Positions 38,199-51,100 of a DNA stretch of 64,000 nucleotides are shown here, piece after piece (the first letter of the stretch is position 1; each line of letters starts with the position of its first letter). The position numbers and the translations under genes were made by a program. The DNA is from Mastacembelus armatus. Taxonomy: Eukaryota; Chordata; Actinopteri; Synbranchiformes; Mastacembelidae. The DNA lies in NCBI RefSeq assembly GCF_900324485.2, contig NC_046647.1, positions 16,239,464-16,303,463 of the forward strand, read 5' to 3'. The notes beneath the pieces are model-generated. The model did no database searches and had not been told where the DNA came from. It saw only the letters and a program-made list of their open reading frames with translations.

Positions 38199-40600
38199 AT
38201 GGCTTTTCCATATATTTTGCACCTAATACTGGCTGGATTCATGGGTAAGTAGGCCAAGCCTTCAAAAAAACACTGCATAAATGACAGCCAGGTTTATAAT
38301 TAATAGTATTATTGGTACTGCTATATTACTGTTCCTTATTAAGTAGTAATATGAGTAATCTGTAACTGATATACACAATGCATTCTAAGGCACCTATATA
38401 AAATAAATGTTTGTTGTTTTGCCAGGAATTCACTGTGAGATTACAGTGAGCAAATTGTCAGTCACGGCTTCAGGCTCCATCACTATCCCATGTCTGTATA
38501 ACGAGAGCTACAGAAACAATGTGAAATACTTGTGCAAGGGATATTATTTTAATACCTGCAAAACTGTAGTTAGAACAGATGAACCAACAAGGAGGTCAGG
38601 AAGATTTTCAGTCTATGACAACAGAAACCAAAACATCTTTGCTGTGTCTATCAATGATCTGACGGATAAGGACAAACATTACTGGTGTGCTATGGAGATT
38701 AAATATGCTAAGGATGTTAGTCAACATTTTGAGCTGTCAGTTACCACAGGTAAGTGTTTTTAACACATATGAGATCTTTTTCGTTCTGACAGAAAAATCA
38801 GATATCTGATTTTCACTGCTTGTTTTTTAGGTCTGCCAAGTCTGTATGTGGACCAACAAGAAATTACAGTGTTTGAAGGTGGAAGTGTGACTGTTGGCTG
38901 CCACTATAAATATCCAACAGCACCAAAGTGGTGCAGACTAGGAAGTACCTGTGTGGCAGATGAAAGTGGGTCAATGGAAATAACACCAGAGACCATCAAT
39001 ACACACAACCCTGTTCTCAATGTAACTATGTCTGCAATAAAGCCAGAGCACAGCGGCTGGTATTTGTGTGCCCAGGATGACTTACAGATGCCAGTGCATA
39101 TAACTGTTAAAGAATTAACATCAACTCGAATTACAACAAGCAACAATACAGCAGGTAAGATACTAACCACCTAAACTAACCTGAAATCTGGTAGTTGCAA
39201 TAAAATACTCCACAATAAATAGTATAAATACCATGATATAAACAACAATATGAGTTCTCACATCAACAAACACTTTCAGCCATTCACAAGCATCCCTTCT
39301 TGCCCACAGGCACTGAGCCATATGCATGTCACCCAACAAACTCCTCTGAAATGAGGCCTGGAGAAGAGAATTGCAAGAGGTCTGTACTTTTTCTTTCCTT
39401 GTACAACTAACATGCCCTAAATAAATATTCAAATCTATACTCTTTAAAACCCAAGGAAACCATCTGAGCATGCAAGATTATTCTTTTCATTCAATCTGGA
39501 GCTTATTTGCTTACTTATATTAAAGCATGCCATTTTTCTCTCAGTAGGACCCTATGTAAGTCATAGAAGAAATAGGATTACCGTTATCAATTTTTAATTT
39601 TGCATTTTAAACATATAACAAAAGAGCATTTTAATACAGATGCTAATTTCAGATAACATTATGAGCTTATGTAATATAATATGTACCTTATCCATATTTA
39701 TTTTATAGTTCTACCCAGTTCTACCCTGTTCTGATCACCATTCTGGCCATAGTGCTACTAGTGATCATTGCTGCCTTCTTTGGATGGAGGATGAGAAGAT
39801 GTAGTAAATCCTTCAGAAATTTCACCTCAAACATATTCAGAGATAAAAAATTGTATTTATCTTAAAATATCTTTTCAAAAATATTTGTGTTTTAGATACC
39901 ATGAACTCTGAGGAGTCTGACACCCCTGCGGTAAGACACAATAGTTATTGGTTTGGTAATAATGATATGTGATCTTTATTACTCTTCACTAAAAAAATAT
40001 ATTTTATAGCAAATACAAATTTAAACTGATCATACTTTAACTAGACCAATGAAGTGCAACTATATATTGAGCAATAGTTGTTGACAATAAATGACTGACT
40101 ATATTTCAGTTTTAACCTGCAAAACAAAAACAACAAAACAATAATAATTAACATCACATTCGAAATGTCTGCATCACAGGGGACTGGTTGTGATGAGCTG
40201 TACTCTACCATTGTTTATGATCAATGTGCTGCAGCCCAGGTGATGAGATGAGAAAATCAAATTTTGTTTAACACAATACAAATAGAAGTGTCTGAAAACA
40301 CATGCGCCACATTTTTATGACTGTGTATCTCTTCCAGCGGGACCATACACCCAATGAGTGTTTGACATACAGTACCATTGTCATTAAGGACAACATGCAA
40401 CAAATGGTATGTGATTCATTTTAAAATTACAGAGGCACTATTAATACACCAGCTATCTTTTAACAATGAAAATAGATTAGTATTATTGATATAAATATTC
40501 CATGAATTTTCAGTATGTATTTTCTGTGCTTGGTCATACACATTAGAATGAACCAACAGATGAAAGTGTGATCTACAGCACACCGCACACTAAAAAATAA
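38199..40600 (+). CDS. CD300/pIgR-like inhibitory immunoglobulin receptor, copy 1
   Basis: Type I membrane receptor of the CMRF35/CD300-pIgR superfamily, presumably on leukocytes. Nine coding exons: 38199-38244, 38426-38749, 38831-39154, 39310-39379, 39709-39803, 39896-39930, 40180-40239, 40338-40406, 40547-40600; 358 aa. A signal peptide is followed by two V-type Ig domains, each one exon of 324 bp. Domain 1 has the family's VKYLCKGY and HYWC cysteines plus the extra pair; domain 2 has KWCRLGSTC and SGWYLC. A Ser/Thr stalk and a TM helix (about 261-280, then RMRR) follow. The tail holds one consensus ITIM, LTYSTI (Tyr329), plus LYSTIV (Tyr306), VYDQ and IYST tyrosines. An inhibitory role is inferred from the ITIM. 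A tandem paralogue lies at 43242. Exact orthology is unclear because this family expands per lineage. Confidence 0.9.
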
Positions 40601-41850
40601 TGCAAAAGACTAATCAGATTGGGAGCTGGAGCAGAATGGGATAAGAAGACATTAAACCTGAAAAGGTGACTGCAACTAAGAAGTCATTCTGATGTGCTCT
40701 TTTGTAGCTGTATCTTACATCACTTTAGATAAATCAATCAATCCAGCAGTTTGTATGGGAGATGTGGAATTTAGAGACTAAGTAACCGGCCTGTTTCTTT
40801 GCCAGGTCCGAGGTTAATACCTTAGTTTGTTGAATTGTATTATTTATGAGGCCTAACCCTCACATTAGTCAGATATATTAAACTAGAAACATTATATTAC
40901 TGTACAGTAAAATCTCAGCTAATGGTTTTCCATCGCCGTGGGAACACTGTGTAAAATTTCCTGGTTTATTGCAGTGTAGGGTAAAAATAATAAAATATTA
41001 TTGTGATAACTTATAAGTAGCACCTTGCCACTAGTAGAGCCACATTCCTATTGTGTGTACATACATTTATTCAATTGGACATTTTCACAGTAAAATTAAT
41101 CATGGTTGAATTCTATTTAGCTACTTCAGATTCAGGGTAGTGGTATTGTGCATGCAGGCGCACTGTCACACTGTCAAGAAATTTGTCTATACAAAACAGA
41201 TTGTGCCAGAGCATGAGTTTAACATGAGGCAAGAGCAGTTATAGATCAGAGAGCACTATAATAACTAAATCAAGAGGGATTTACCTAACCACCAATCTGG
41301 TAAGATAATCATGAGCTAATTCAATATGCAATACTTATCATGTACAGTGGTCACATGTAATCATATGAATTACATATAATTATGTAAATGTAAATGTGTT
41401 TCGTTTGTTATGCTTCAATTAAGAAGGTGTGTAACAGATGCAACTGTATATTATTTGAAAATCAGTCTGGCAGTTTTTATTTTGTTTTTTATCTTGTCTT
41501 ATCTGCTCACTCACCACTCATGTTTGTTCATCGTTGTTCTTTTCATCCTCATTTGAATAACAGGACAGAGGTCATATTAAAACTGTCCATCTATATGTTT
41601 TCTATTCTTTATGGCTTTAAGCAGATGAATGGAAGTAATTATATAATCGTATTTATCTTTATTTCAAAAATTGTAAAGGAATCTAGAGTCTAGCATGTAA
41701 ATCTATGACTATTATATGACATATACAGTATGTTGATAGGAAGAAAATATACTGTTAATGTGTATAATGTGAAAATGCTGTATTTGTTCTTGTTGCAGCA
41801 CCTGTCGGTTATTTCAGTTGTTTAAAATAAATTTGTTAATGTCAGAAAAT
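40601..41850 (+). other. 3' UTR of receptor copy 1, duplicated in copy 2
   Basis: Sequence from about 41380 to 41870 is closely similar to 45860-46370 behind copy 2, for example the shared segments ATATGTTTTCTAT and GGCTTTAAG. It ends with a canonical polyadenylation signal at 41826-41831. Confidence 0.75.
41826..41831 (+). terminator. Polyadenylation signal AATAAA, receptor copy 1
   Basis: Canonical hexamer about 1.2 kb after the stop, conserved in position with AATTAAA-type sequence behind copy 2. Confidence 0.55.
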
Positions 41851-42307
41851 GTTGCCTTTTGATTGAGCCATCTAATTAATTCGTCTTGTTTCTATCAAAA
41901 TGAGGATGTACTATATAGCACCGTAGCAATTTGTTGTCTGCTGTTGTCAACTGATTGTCCAGTAGATTTCTTCATTTTGTCATTTTTGAACTGTTACACC
42001 ATTTATCTTCCTTTGCATAGTTGCAAAACATTTTAAAGAAATGTCTGCTATTTGTGTTCAGTGTACTCAACAAGACCAATAACAACATTTTTTTTTTTTT
42101 TTTTTGGTAGGTTTAAATCTCACATTAATGAGAAATCTTAATTTGTTTCAGGATATTTAGGAACTCACATGCGTATTTAAAAATATATCAAAAACTTCTG
42201 GGAAATTCTCTATTATTATTATGTAAATAATATTATGTATTTACAGGATCAATTATTAAATAATTTAACAGAATGTGGCTAAAAGAAAAAACAGTGTATA
42301 GAGTACT

Positions 42308-42738
42308 TGTCATGAGCTGGTGTGTGTGGAGGTGCGGGAGAGAAGGCTGGACCCAAATGCAGGACAACAAAGATTTACTCTCCCTGGGATCTCCAGGGAT
42401 CTCAGATAGAAACATAAGGGAACCGGGTGAAACGGTAAATAACAAAGATTAGACCGGATGGGACGGTCATCATAAAAGTTACACCTTTCCAGGCAAATTA
42501 CACTCTTTAACTATAACTAATGCTTCGGCTGGGAACAAAGGAAAGAGGGAGGTATAAATAGGGAGAACACAAAAGGTGATTAAACACAGGTGAAAGGGAT
42601 AACACAATAGACAACAGGTGAAACTAATGAACACAAATAACTAAAGTAAAGCTGCCAGGGACCAGAGCAAGGGGGAAAAGGGAGTGTTTACAAAATAAAG
42701 GTCCCCAGGCAGGAAGTCCCAAAGGGGGACTCATGACA
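42308..42738 (+). mobile_element. Solo LTR of an LTR retrotransposon (fossil)
   Basis: 431 bp beginning TGTCATGAG and ending CTCATGACA, flanked by an exact 5-bp direct repeat GTACT (42303-42307 and 42739-42743). Inside, in plus orientation, are a TATAAATA box (42553-42560) and AATAAA (42694-42699), the order expected of U3-R-U5. No internal region is present, so this is a solo LTR left by recombination. The 5-bp duplication fits the Ty3/gypsy group; the family was not identified. The intact target duplication argues against great age, but a single LTR cannot be dated. Confidence 0.7.
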
Positions 42739-42877
42739 GTACTTCTATGAAAACTAACAAAAGCAACAAAACAGTTGAGACCTGCAGTGTTAAAGAGATT
42801 TTCATCCTCATCTTTTCAACTTTCTTTTGTTACTCAAATGGGTTTTTCAGTTAGTTTTTCACAACAGTCTAAAAGAG

Positions 42878-42953
42878 CTGGGATAGGCTCCAGCAAATCC
42901 CTCTTATTCCCTAAATAGGACTAAGTGGGTATAGATAACGTATGGATGGATGA
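42878..42953 (+). mobile_element. SINE/LINE 3'-tail fragment
   Basis: GGGATAGGCTCCAGC followed by a diverged stretch and ATGGATGGATG, the well-known 3' tail shared by teleost SINEs and their partner LINE. Truncated at its 5' side. Confidence 0.7.
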
Positions 42954-43241
42954 TCATAGTATTTCATCAAATTCATCAAAACCACAAACCTGCTTGAAAT
43001 CTACATACTGTATGTTTAATGCAAATAGCATAGTATAATATAGTATAGTATATATACATAAAAGTATATATTCAGAGAGTACATTATAGCTGCACAGAAA
43101 TTTGTAGATATCTAACAAATGCACTGTAATTTCCGTAGTGTAGAAGGAAGTGATCTGAACTGTTGCATTAGCTAATTTAGAAACAATAGGAAGTAGATGT
43201 GTTCAAATGTGTATTGGTTGACATTGTTCTCACTTACCGAC

Positions 43242-45760
43242 ATGGCTGTTCATCTCAGCTTTCTCCTCATCTTCACTGGACTCACAGGTCAGTCACAGGA
43301 ATGATTTTATAATTGCGTATGTATCTTATGCTTCTGATGTCCATTAAATGCTGTATTTGCCCTTGTTGCAGGAATCGACAGCATAACTACACTCAGGAAA
43401 GCAGCAGTCGAACCTGGAGGTTCAATCACTATCCCATGTCACTATGGCTCTCAATACAGGAACCATGTGAAATATTTGTGTGAAGGAAATTATTTTTCGT
43501 TCTGTTCGATTGTAGTTCAAACAAATACACAACATCATTCAAGTAGGTTTGCCATTTCTGATAACAAACCCCAAAGAATCTTCACTGTGATCATAAATAA
43601 TCTGACAGAAATGGACACTGGTTATTACTGGTGTGGTGTGGAAATTAATGGCTGGTCTGATGATGGAAATTATTTTCACCTGTCAGTCAACAGAGGTAAG
43701 AGCTCTTAAAGTAACTTTAAGCATATTTCAAATCATTTGTGATACTTTAATACTTTGGTGGAAAAATAATTTAAAATGTCTCACTTTTTGCTATGGAAAC
43801 TGATTGGTTCTAAGCTACCCACAATTTTGTAATGAATATTATATTCTTTTCCTTAAGGTACACCCAGTCTCTATGTGGTTCAACAGGCGATCACAGTATC
43901 TAATGGCTTTAATATAACCATCAATTGTCACTACAAAAACTCTGGAGAAATGAAGTGGTGCAGGTTGGGCGGGGCTTGTGTGGCGGGCTCATCAGGAACA
44001 ATAGATGGAACAAGAGTGACCATTAATGGGAGCAGTCCTGATGTTTTCACTGTGATTATGAGCGAACTGACAACAGAAAGCAGCGGCTGGTATTTATGTA
44101 TTAAAGGAGACTTAGATATGCCAGTACATCTAACTGTAACTGAAAGACACGCCTCTAGTAAGCAAACATTTTAAAAGTATATATAAAATTATATATATTT
44201 GTAAGCACAGCCATTTGCACACAGTTCACACAATGTAAATGAATTAAGATTACAATTATATACACAAGTGATATTCTGTCTGGGTGTCTAATTATAGCCA
44301 AAAACCTGTTGTAGTTTAGTTAAGAATTCATCAGCAGTAAATTAACCTCTGAATTTAATACAAACGTAAACTCAATTTGTGCTTTGGTTTCATTATTGTG
44401 CTATCCCTCTGGTAATCAGGGTGTTGTTTTGAAATACAGGTACAACAAAGAGTCCAACCAACAGCTCACCCACTGCTACAACTCCACAGCACAGGTTAAA
44501 AGTCTTTGCATTAACATACATTTAGAAAATTGCCATTTCTTGGTCAAATTTAAAAGTAAAGGTATGTAGGGGAATTACTGAGTAATTATGAGAACTCAGT
44601 GTTATGTAAAAGTATTTAATACAAGCAGGGCGATGAATAGACAGACAACAGCTGTATAAACCTTTTTTAGCAAACACATGCTGTTTATCTTAATTCATTT
44701 ACGTTGTGTGTTTTGATGTTTTTCATTGCAGAGTTTTTATTCTCAGTTTTGCCATCCCTCTGAGTTTGTTGATTGTCATCGTAGTGGTGGCCTTATTCAT
44801 GTGGTTTATCTTCAAAAGACACCGTAAGTCTGTTCTGAACCTTAAAAGACCAAGTTCATGTAAACAAACTCAGGCAATAACAATTTTTTTTGTTAATATT
44901 TAGAGAGAAACAAAGCAGAATCAACCACAACGGTAAGAACTGAAATTTCATTTTCCAATGTAGTTTTTCACAAAGGCTGCTATTGTTATTACAGATGAAG
45001 TCCTATAGCAGTTGTTTGCTTATCTTTATACTGCAGTGACACCAAGAGCAGGAAATCAGATTAAAATGTTAGCTTGATATTTTAGGGATTTATGAAAATC
45101 TATATATGAATGCTCCTAACCTACATAAAGCCAGATAACAACATTTTAGCTGGACTGGCAAGTATTCAGTGTAACACATGTACACACTCCGGAAAATTTC
45201 TGTTAGTACAATGGATCAGTAAAATGGATAAGAAACAATTACACAGAAGAAAGCAATTAAATATAATATTATGTAAAAAATAAAATATAATTAATGCCAT
45301 ATTTGAAATCCAGAGTGGGACTGCTCCTGATGTTGCCTATGCTACTGTTGTTTATAATCAATGTGCTGCAGCCCGGAAGAAGGTGTTGAGATGAGGAAAT
45401 ACATTTTTAACACAATGCAAATAGAAAACACATATGTCCACATTTGTAGTTGTCCTATTTCCCCATCATATTGTATAGCTTTGACTGTGTATCTCATCCA
45501 GCAGGACCATACAGTCGATGAGTGCTTGACATACAGTGACATCGTAATAAAGGGTAACATGCGACAAATGGTATGCGGTTAATTTTAAACTTATTGAAGC
45601 ACTATAAAGACACTAACTACATTTGAAAATAGATTAGTATTATTGTAGTTATTAGGCTATGTATATTCAGACTGTGTTTTCTGTGCTTGGTCTTACTTAT
45701 TAGAATGAACCAACAGATGAAAGCGTGATCTACAGCACACCGCAAACTAAAAAAGACTGA
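43242..45760 (+). CDS. CD300/pIgR-like inhibitory immunoglobulin receptor, copy 2
   Basis: Tandem paralogue of the gene at 38199 with the same exon plan: 43242-43287, 43372-43695, 43858-44157, 44440-44494, 44732-44823, 44904-44932, 45314-45382, 45502-45570, 45704-45760; 346 aa. Exons 1 and 2 have the same lengths (46 and 324 bp) as copy 1. Signal peptide MAVHLSFLLIFTGLTG; Ig domain 1 with VKYLCEGNY and TGYYWCG; Ig domain 2 with KWCRLGGAC and SGWYLC; Thr/Pro-rich stalk; TM helix (about 244-266, then FKRH). The tail has two good ITIMs, VAYATV (Tyr291) and LTYSDI (Tyr316). The exon 7 donor is shifted relative to copy 1 by a small insertion, adding RKK. Exon 8 has a CAGCAG (NAGNAG) acceptor, so Gln306 may be alternatively spliced. 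Role inferred as inhibitory. Confidence 0.9.
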
Positions 45761-46370
45761 TCAGAATGGGAGCAGGAGCAGGATGGGATAAGACGACATG
45801 AATCCTGAAAGTGTACATGAAAGTGAAAGTGAGGAAAAGTGTCATGTATATAATGTATATAATGCAAAGTGTTTTGCTTGTTATTTGAATCAATTAAGAA
45901 GAAGTGCAACAGATGCAACTGTATATTATGTGAAAAAGGGAAGTAGAAAAATCTGGTGGGTTTTTATTTTTGGTCTTATCTACTTATTCACTACTATGTT
46001 CATCTCAGTTCTTCTCACCCTCAACAGGACAGGGGTCATATTAAAAGTGTTCATGTATATGTTTTCTATCCTTTGTGGCTTTAAGAAACAATTACATGGG
46101 AGCAATTACATTAAATTACCCTAAAGACATTTGTAATTGTCTTTAGTCCAGAAGTTGTAGAGGAAAGTAGAGTTTAGCATGCAAAATAATTGAATATGAA
46201 TATCTATGACATATACCTTGATAGGAAGAAAGAATACTGTTAGTGTGTATATCCACAAAAATTTGTTTGTTCTTGTTGCAGCACCTGGAGTTATTTCATT
46301 TGTTTGAATTAAATTTGTTAATTGTCTCAATGTCAGAAAATGCTGCCTTTTAATTGAGCCACCTAATTAA
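45761..46370 (+). other. 3' UTR of receptor copy 2
   Basis: Homologous to the 3' UTR of copy 1; short frames here are not genes. It contains no perfect AATAAA in the expected place (AATTAAA at the corresponding position near 46310). Confidence 0.6.
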
Positions 46371-46480
46371 TTTGCCTCTTCTCTTGCTAGTAATTGTCAT
46401 ATTTGTTTCTGTTCTTCAACAGTCTGAAGGGCAAATTGTGTTGCAATTTGTTGTTTGTTACTATTTGTAACAGGAGCAAT

Positions 46481-46563
46481 GACAACATGCAAACTTCACA
46501 CCGAGGCCGAGTTGCGAACAGGCTTCTTGCTGTGAGGCAACAGTGCTAACCACTCAGCCACTT
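46481..46563 (-). mobile_element. DANA-like SINE fragment
   Basis: On the minus strand GGTTAGCACTGTTGCCTCAC followed by AGCAAGAAG, a GTTCGCAACTC B-box-like segment and GTTTGCATGTT: the conserved tRNA-derived head region of DANA-type teleost SINEs. Only about 80 bp survive. Confidence 0.75.
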
Positions 46564-46789
46564 TTTGCTTTGCATTACACAATTGCAGTTTGTGTGTCTC
46601 CTTCCTCATGTTCTTTCTTTGTTCTCCAATAGGTGTTTAAAAAATCCCTGCTTGAGCATAAAGTATTACTACACACTGTTTGTTACAACTTTCCCAAATA
46701 ACTTACCGTAACCTGCATGGCGATGCAAGCAAGCATTTTTTTTCACTCAGGCATAAGCGTAGCCAGCCCGGGTCCTGAGGCGGGATGTG

Positions 46790-46923
46790 ATAGGTCTGGG
46801 TTTCATTGCAGTGCAGTCTCCTTCAGCTCGCCCTCCAACCGGTGACGCCTCTTTTGGTCGTACAGTGTGAGAAACCTCTCCAACAAAGTGGTTTAATTTT
46901 ACCGCTAGCCCAATCCTCTACTG
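46790..46923 (+). promoter_or_regulatory. vdac2 promoter and probable non-coding exon 1
   Basis: CG-rich sequence (continuing to about 47,550) at the expected 5' end of vdac2. A splice donor CTG|GTAAGA at 46923/46924 could end a non-coding first exon joined to the acceptor at 48129. Transcription start not determined. Confidence 0.5.
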
Positions 46924-48134
46924 GTAAGACACATTTATTCATGCCGACACTGCTAATCCACTGGAAAACGAACAGGGTTCACGCGGTTTCGTACACGCCG
47001 GTACTCTGTGTGCTAGCAGCATTAGCTAACTTTAGGCTAGCTGTGCCCTGAGTCTGAAACATGTGGAGTTAAAACGGGGACAGATTTGTGTTACGTCGCG
47101 CATTTGTTACTTTGTTCAAAATGTTCATTTGCAAAACTGCTCAATGAAAAAAAGACACGCAAAACGGCGTATTAGCTTGGCGTTTTCGTTTGATTTCTGT
47201 TAAACCCCATGTGGCCTAGCTAGCTAGCAGTGGTGAGGTAGCTTAGCTGGTGAACTGGTAAATGCATCCATCCCGCAGACTGGCCGTGACATGCGCCTCT
47301 CCACGCCCAGTTATCCCAGCCAGCTCACACAGAGGAGTAACACTGGTTTAATGAGAGCTGAACAGGGCGAACAGAGCAGAACAGTGCGGTAAAATGGCTC
47401 CTGACTTTCTGAGTAACCTTGCCCCTCTCAGGTGCTGTGACTGCTGGCTCACCTGAAAGGCTGGATGTTAAATGCAAAGTGAAACTAACATTGTGATCGT
47501 TGTACTGGAGATTTGAGAGGTGTGTCTCTGGAATAAACTCTACCATTTTGTCTGCCTGGCAAAATAAAAGTTTTCTTATCAGAGGAAGGGTTTAACTGCG
47601 TTTTTTATCTGTAGTGTACAGACACAGGCAGTGCAGCAAGAAAAGGCCATCTGGTCGTCAACATGATAGTAGTGAGAAATTGTTTGTAAACCCATTAATG
47701 CAAGGTTTATTATGGGCCAACTACAGGAAGAACAGACACCATTGAAGCTGTAATACTCATGTGAACAAGGCTTGTTTTCTTCTATTATAAATGCATACTA
47801 CCCTGCATTTTGAACAGATCTGATAATGAGAGGTTTTAAGCATTGCTATTTGATGTATTTCCAGCTGCATGGCTTTGACTTTTCAACACAGAGAGATGCT
47901 TTCCCAGTAGCTTGTCACTTCACTTTCATCATAGGTCCTGTTATATCAGTTATATATACAGTTAAATGGAGATGATTTTTAGAAATCGATCATGGAATTT
48001 TGGAAAATTAATAATGTATTTTTTTTAGGCCACAGTGTCACTCGTTGGGCCTCTTTATAACTGGATTTGGACTGGTTGAAATATGCTTTAGGCCAATATA
48101 ACCCACAGTTGAACTGCTTTTCTCTGCAGATACA

Positions 48135-51100
48135 ATGGCTGTACCCCCCTCATATGCTGACCTGGGCAAGTCTGCCAAAGACATCTTCAACAAAGGCTAT
48201 GGTATGTTTTCATACATTTTTGACAAAGTACTGTGATGTCAAAATTCCTCCAGTCAAGCCTAGTTGATAGTATGGACAAACTTTTAACACACATACATGT
48301 TTTTTTGTTTTTTTTCCAAGGATTTGGCTTGGTGAAGCTTGATGTCAAGACAAAGTCAGCCAGTGGGGTGGTAAGGTCATTTTGTTTTGTTTCTTGCTTT
48401 ATAGTCACTAGGGTGAAGAATCTAAACATTAAAGTTCCATAGAATGATGTAGATTATAAAAGTTACGCTCACAGCAAGTTTTGTTAGACATGTCAAATGC
48501 ATTCTTTGCAACAGCATCCAGTATAAAAGCAGCAAGCTGACACCCAGAACAGTAAAATCCAACCATACTTTTAATTTCAACATGGTTTGGATCATTTTTA
48601 TTAGCAAGTAATTAATTATGAGTTGAAGAGGCCACTTTTAAATCACTTTTCTGACCAAAAGTCTAAAGCTCCGCTGTTCTGACTTTACAATGATACCCAA
48701 CAGAAATGCAAAGTATCACTTTTGAAAAGCTTAACCTTGCAGCAGTTGCTTGATGAAATACCTAATTAAAAGTCTGAAAAATGATTTGCATGTTAAAAAT
48801 ACCAGGTCTTTAAATTTCTAAAATACGCATTATCACATTAACCTATTCAAGGTTTCACTGACTGTTACATGTCATGAAAGAACGCAGAGCGAGTTTCTTT
48901 TTGTTCATAGAAATTCCACCCAGGGACACTAATGTTTTCTTGTTTGCAATTTCTCTAAAATTGTCTCCAGCAGGAATTCAAAACATCTGGTTCCTCCAAC
49001 ACTGATACCAACAAAGTTGCAGGCAGCCTGGAAACTAAATACAAGAGGTCAGAATATGGCCTGACCTTCACAGAGAAGTGGAACACGGACAACACCTTGG
49101 GAACAGAAATCACTATTGAAGATCAGGTTAGCAAATTGTTCACATTATTTCTGCACCTGGTAAAGGGAAGAGTCCATACATTCAGCATAGTAGGGAAACA
49201 ATAACTTATTTGAATGTAAAATGGTTGTCATTAATGTTTCTCATAGATTGCCAAGGGGCTGAAGTTGACTTTTGACACAACCTTCTCACCAAACACTGGG
49301 TAAGGTGATGGATATAATAAATTATTTATTTGTGGGTACCCGTTTTATATGAACATTTAACAGACATAGCCTGCTCAGCCTTTCCTCACTACATGACTAA
49401 TTTTAGCAACCTGATATACTGGTTGAGACAAGTGTCATTGCTGCCCATGTCAACCAGTGCTAGTGTGGAGCCAGTCTGTTGTAACACATTACTATGGATC
49501 TCCTTGCACATTTGTTTGCTTGCTTATATGTTGCATTACAGTTTATTGTTCTCTGAGAGGAATAAAAGAAACAGGTTTAGCATGTTCAATGCAGTTTCAG
49601 ACTAGGGTATAAACACCAGCACTGAAAATGCTGAATACAGAAATTCTTTTTAAGAATTGCCTGTTTCCCCAAAATTGGGCATATCGGTCAACCATGGTTC
49701 AAATCTGGTGAAATGGTTAAAAGGAAGAAAATAATTTTTTTTTTTTTATCCTGTTTGCCACTTGAGCTGACAGCTGGCTGCTTTCATAAATGTAAGACAG
49801 GAGATCCTGAAGTGACTGTTGCAACACTGTGGGGTGCCTTGGGGACAGGGTCAGGAGTTGTCAACAAAATTTCTGTTCTATAATGAGCATTATTTTAAGT
49901 AACATTTCACTACCTAAAAATAATCATTAAAGGCTTTGTAGTTGTAAATTGACTTGTAGTATGCTGCAGGGAGCATAACTTAATACTTATAGAAACAACT
50001 TTTAATAGATATTTAATTTGAAATTTCTCAACAACAGCAAGAAGAGCGGCAAAGTCAAGACTGCTTACAAGCGCGAGTACGTTAACTTGGGCTGTGATGT
50101 CGACTTTGACTTCGCTGGCCCTACCATCCATGGAGCTGCTGTCGTCGGCTATGAGGGATGGCTCGCCGGTTACCAGATGAGCTTCGACACTGCCAAATCC
50201 AGGATGATCCAGAACAACTTTGCCATTGGTTACAAGACGGGAGACTTCCAGTTGCACACCAATGTGTAAGTGGAAAAAGCTTTAACAGTTTGGATTTTGA
50301 TCATCTGTTTCCATTGTTCATTCACTAACAGGATAAACCTTACCTCAGTTAAGTTATTCAGAGACATGAAGTTTTTTTTCTCCCGATTTCTAAGCAGCTA
50401 TGCATTGTCATAGTATCAGATGTTACTAAAGCATCAAATAAGGCAGCCACATTAACAATGAGAAGGAGCCACTGACAAGCTCGTACACAAAGCAAATCTA
50501 CGTAGCTCTCTATAGGTTCTTATTGTGATTAACCTAACAACCACGCAACCTGATGAGCTTTAACAGCGCAAAGAAAAAAATGCAGCAGAGCAGCTTCTTC
50601 GTGTTCAACCCAGCAAGCAGCTGATCATGTTTTATGTCCCTGATTAAACCAGAGAAGACAGTGGGCACTTTCATTGAGCAGTGCCAGCAAGCTGTTGTTA
50701 TGAACTGGGAACAAAAATTGAGAAAACAAAGGCAAATAAAGTCGATTGTTTCTTCAAGCCGGGAACAAGACCTCCAACACAATTAACACCCTTACAGTTA
50801 GAAATTCCAAAATGTGCTTCCTTGTTGTCTGAGATCTCTATTATGCTTACGCTCTTTAAAGCACTGACGGAGCTGAGTTTGGAGGTTCCATTTACCAGAA
50901 GGTGAGTGACAAGCTGGAGACGGCAGTCAACCTGGCCTGGACCGCTGGCAGCAACAGCACACGGTTCGGTATTGCAGCCAAATATCAGCTGGACAAGGAT
51001 GCTTCCGTCAGTGTAAGTAATCTAGCACAAGATTTCAGAGTGAGGTGGCTGAGAAATGTGTGTAAAACCTATGTAACTAGCTGTTACTGATTTGTTTTTG

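Noticed and set aside
45798-46124. 108-codon frame behind receptor copy 2
   Set aside because: It lies in the 3' UTR duplicated from copy 1 and is not preserved as a frame there.
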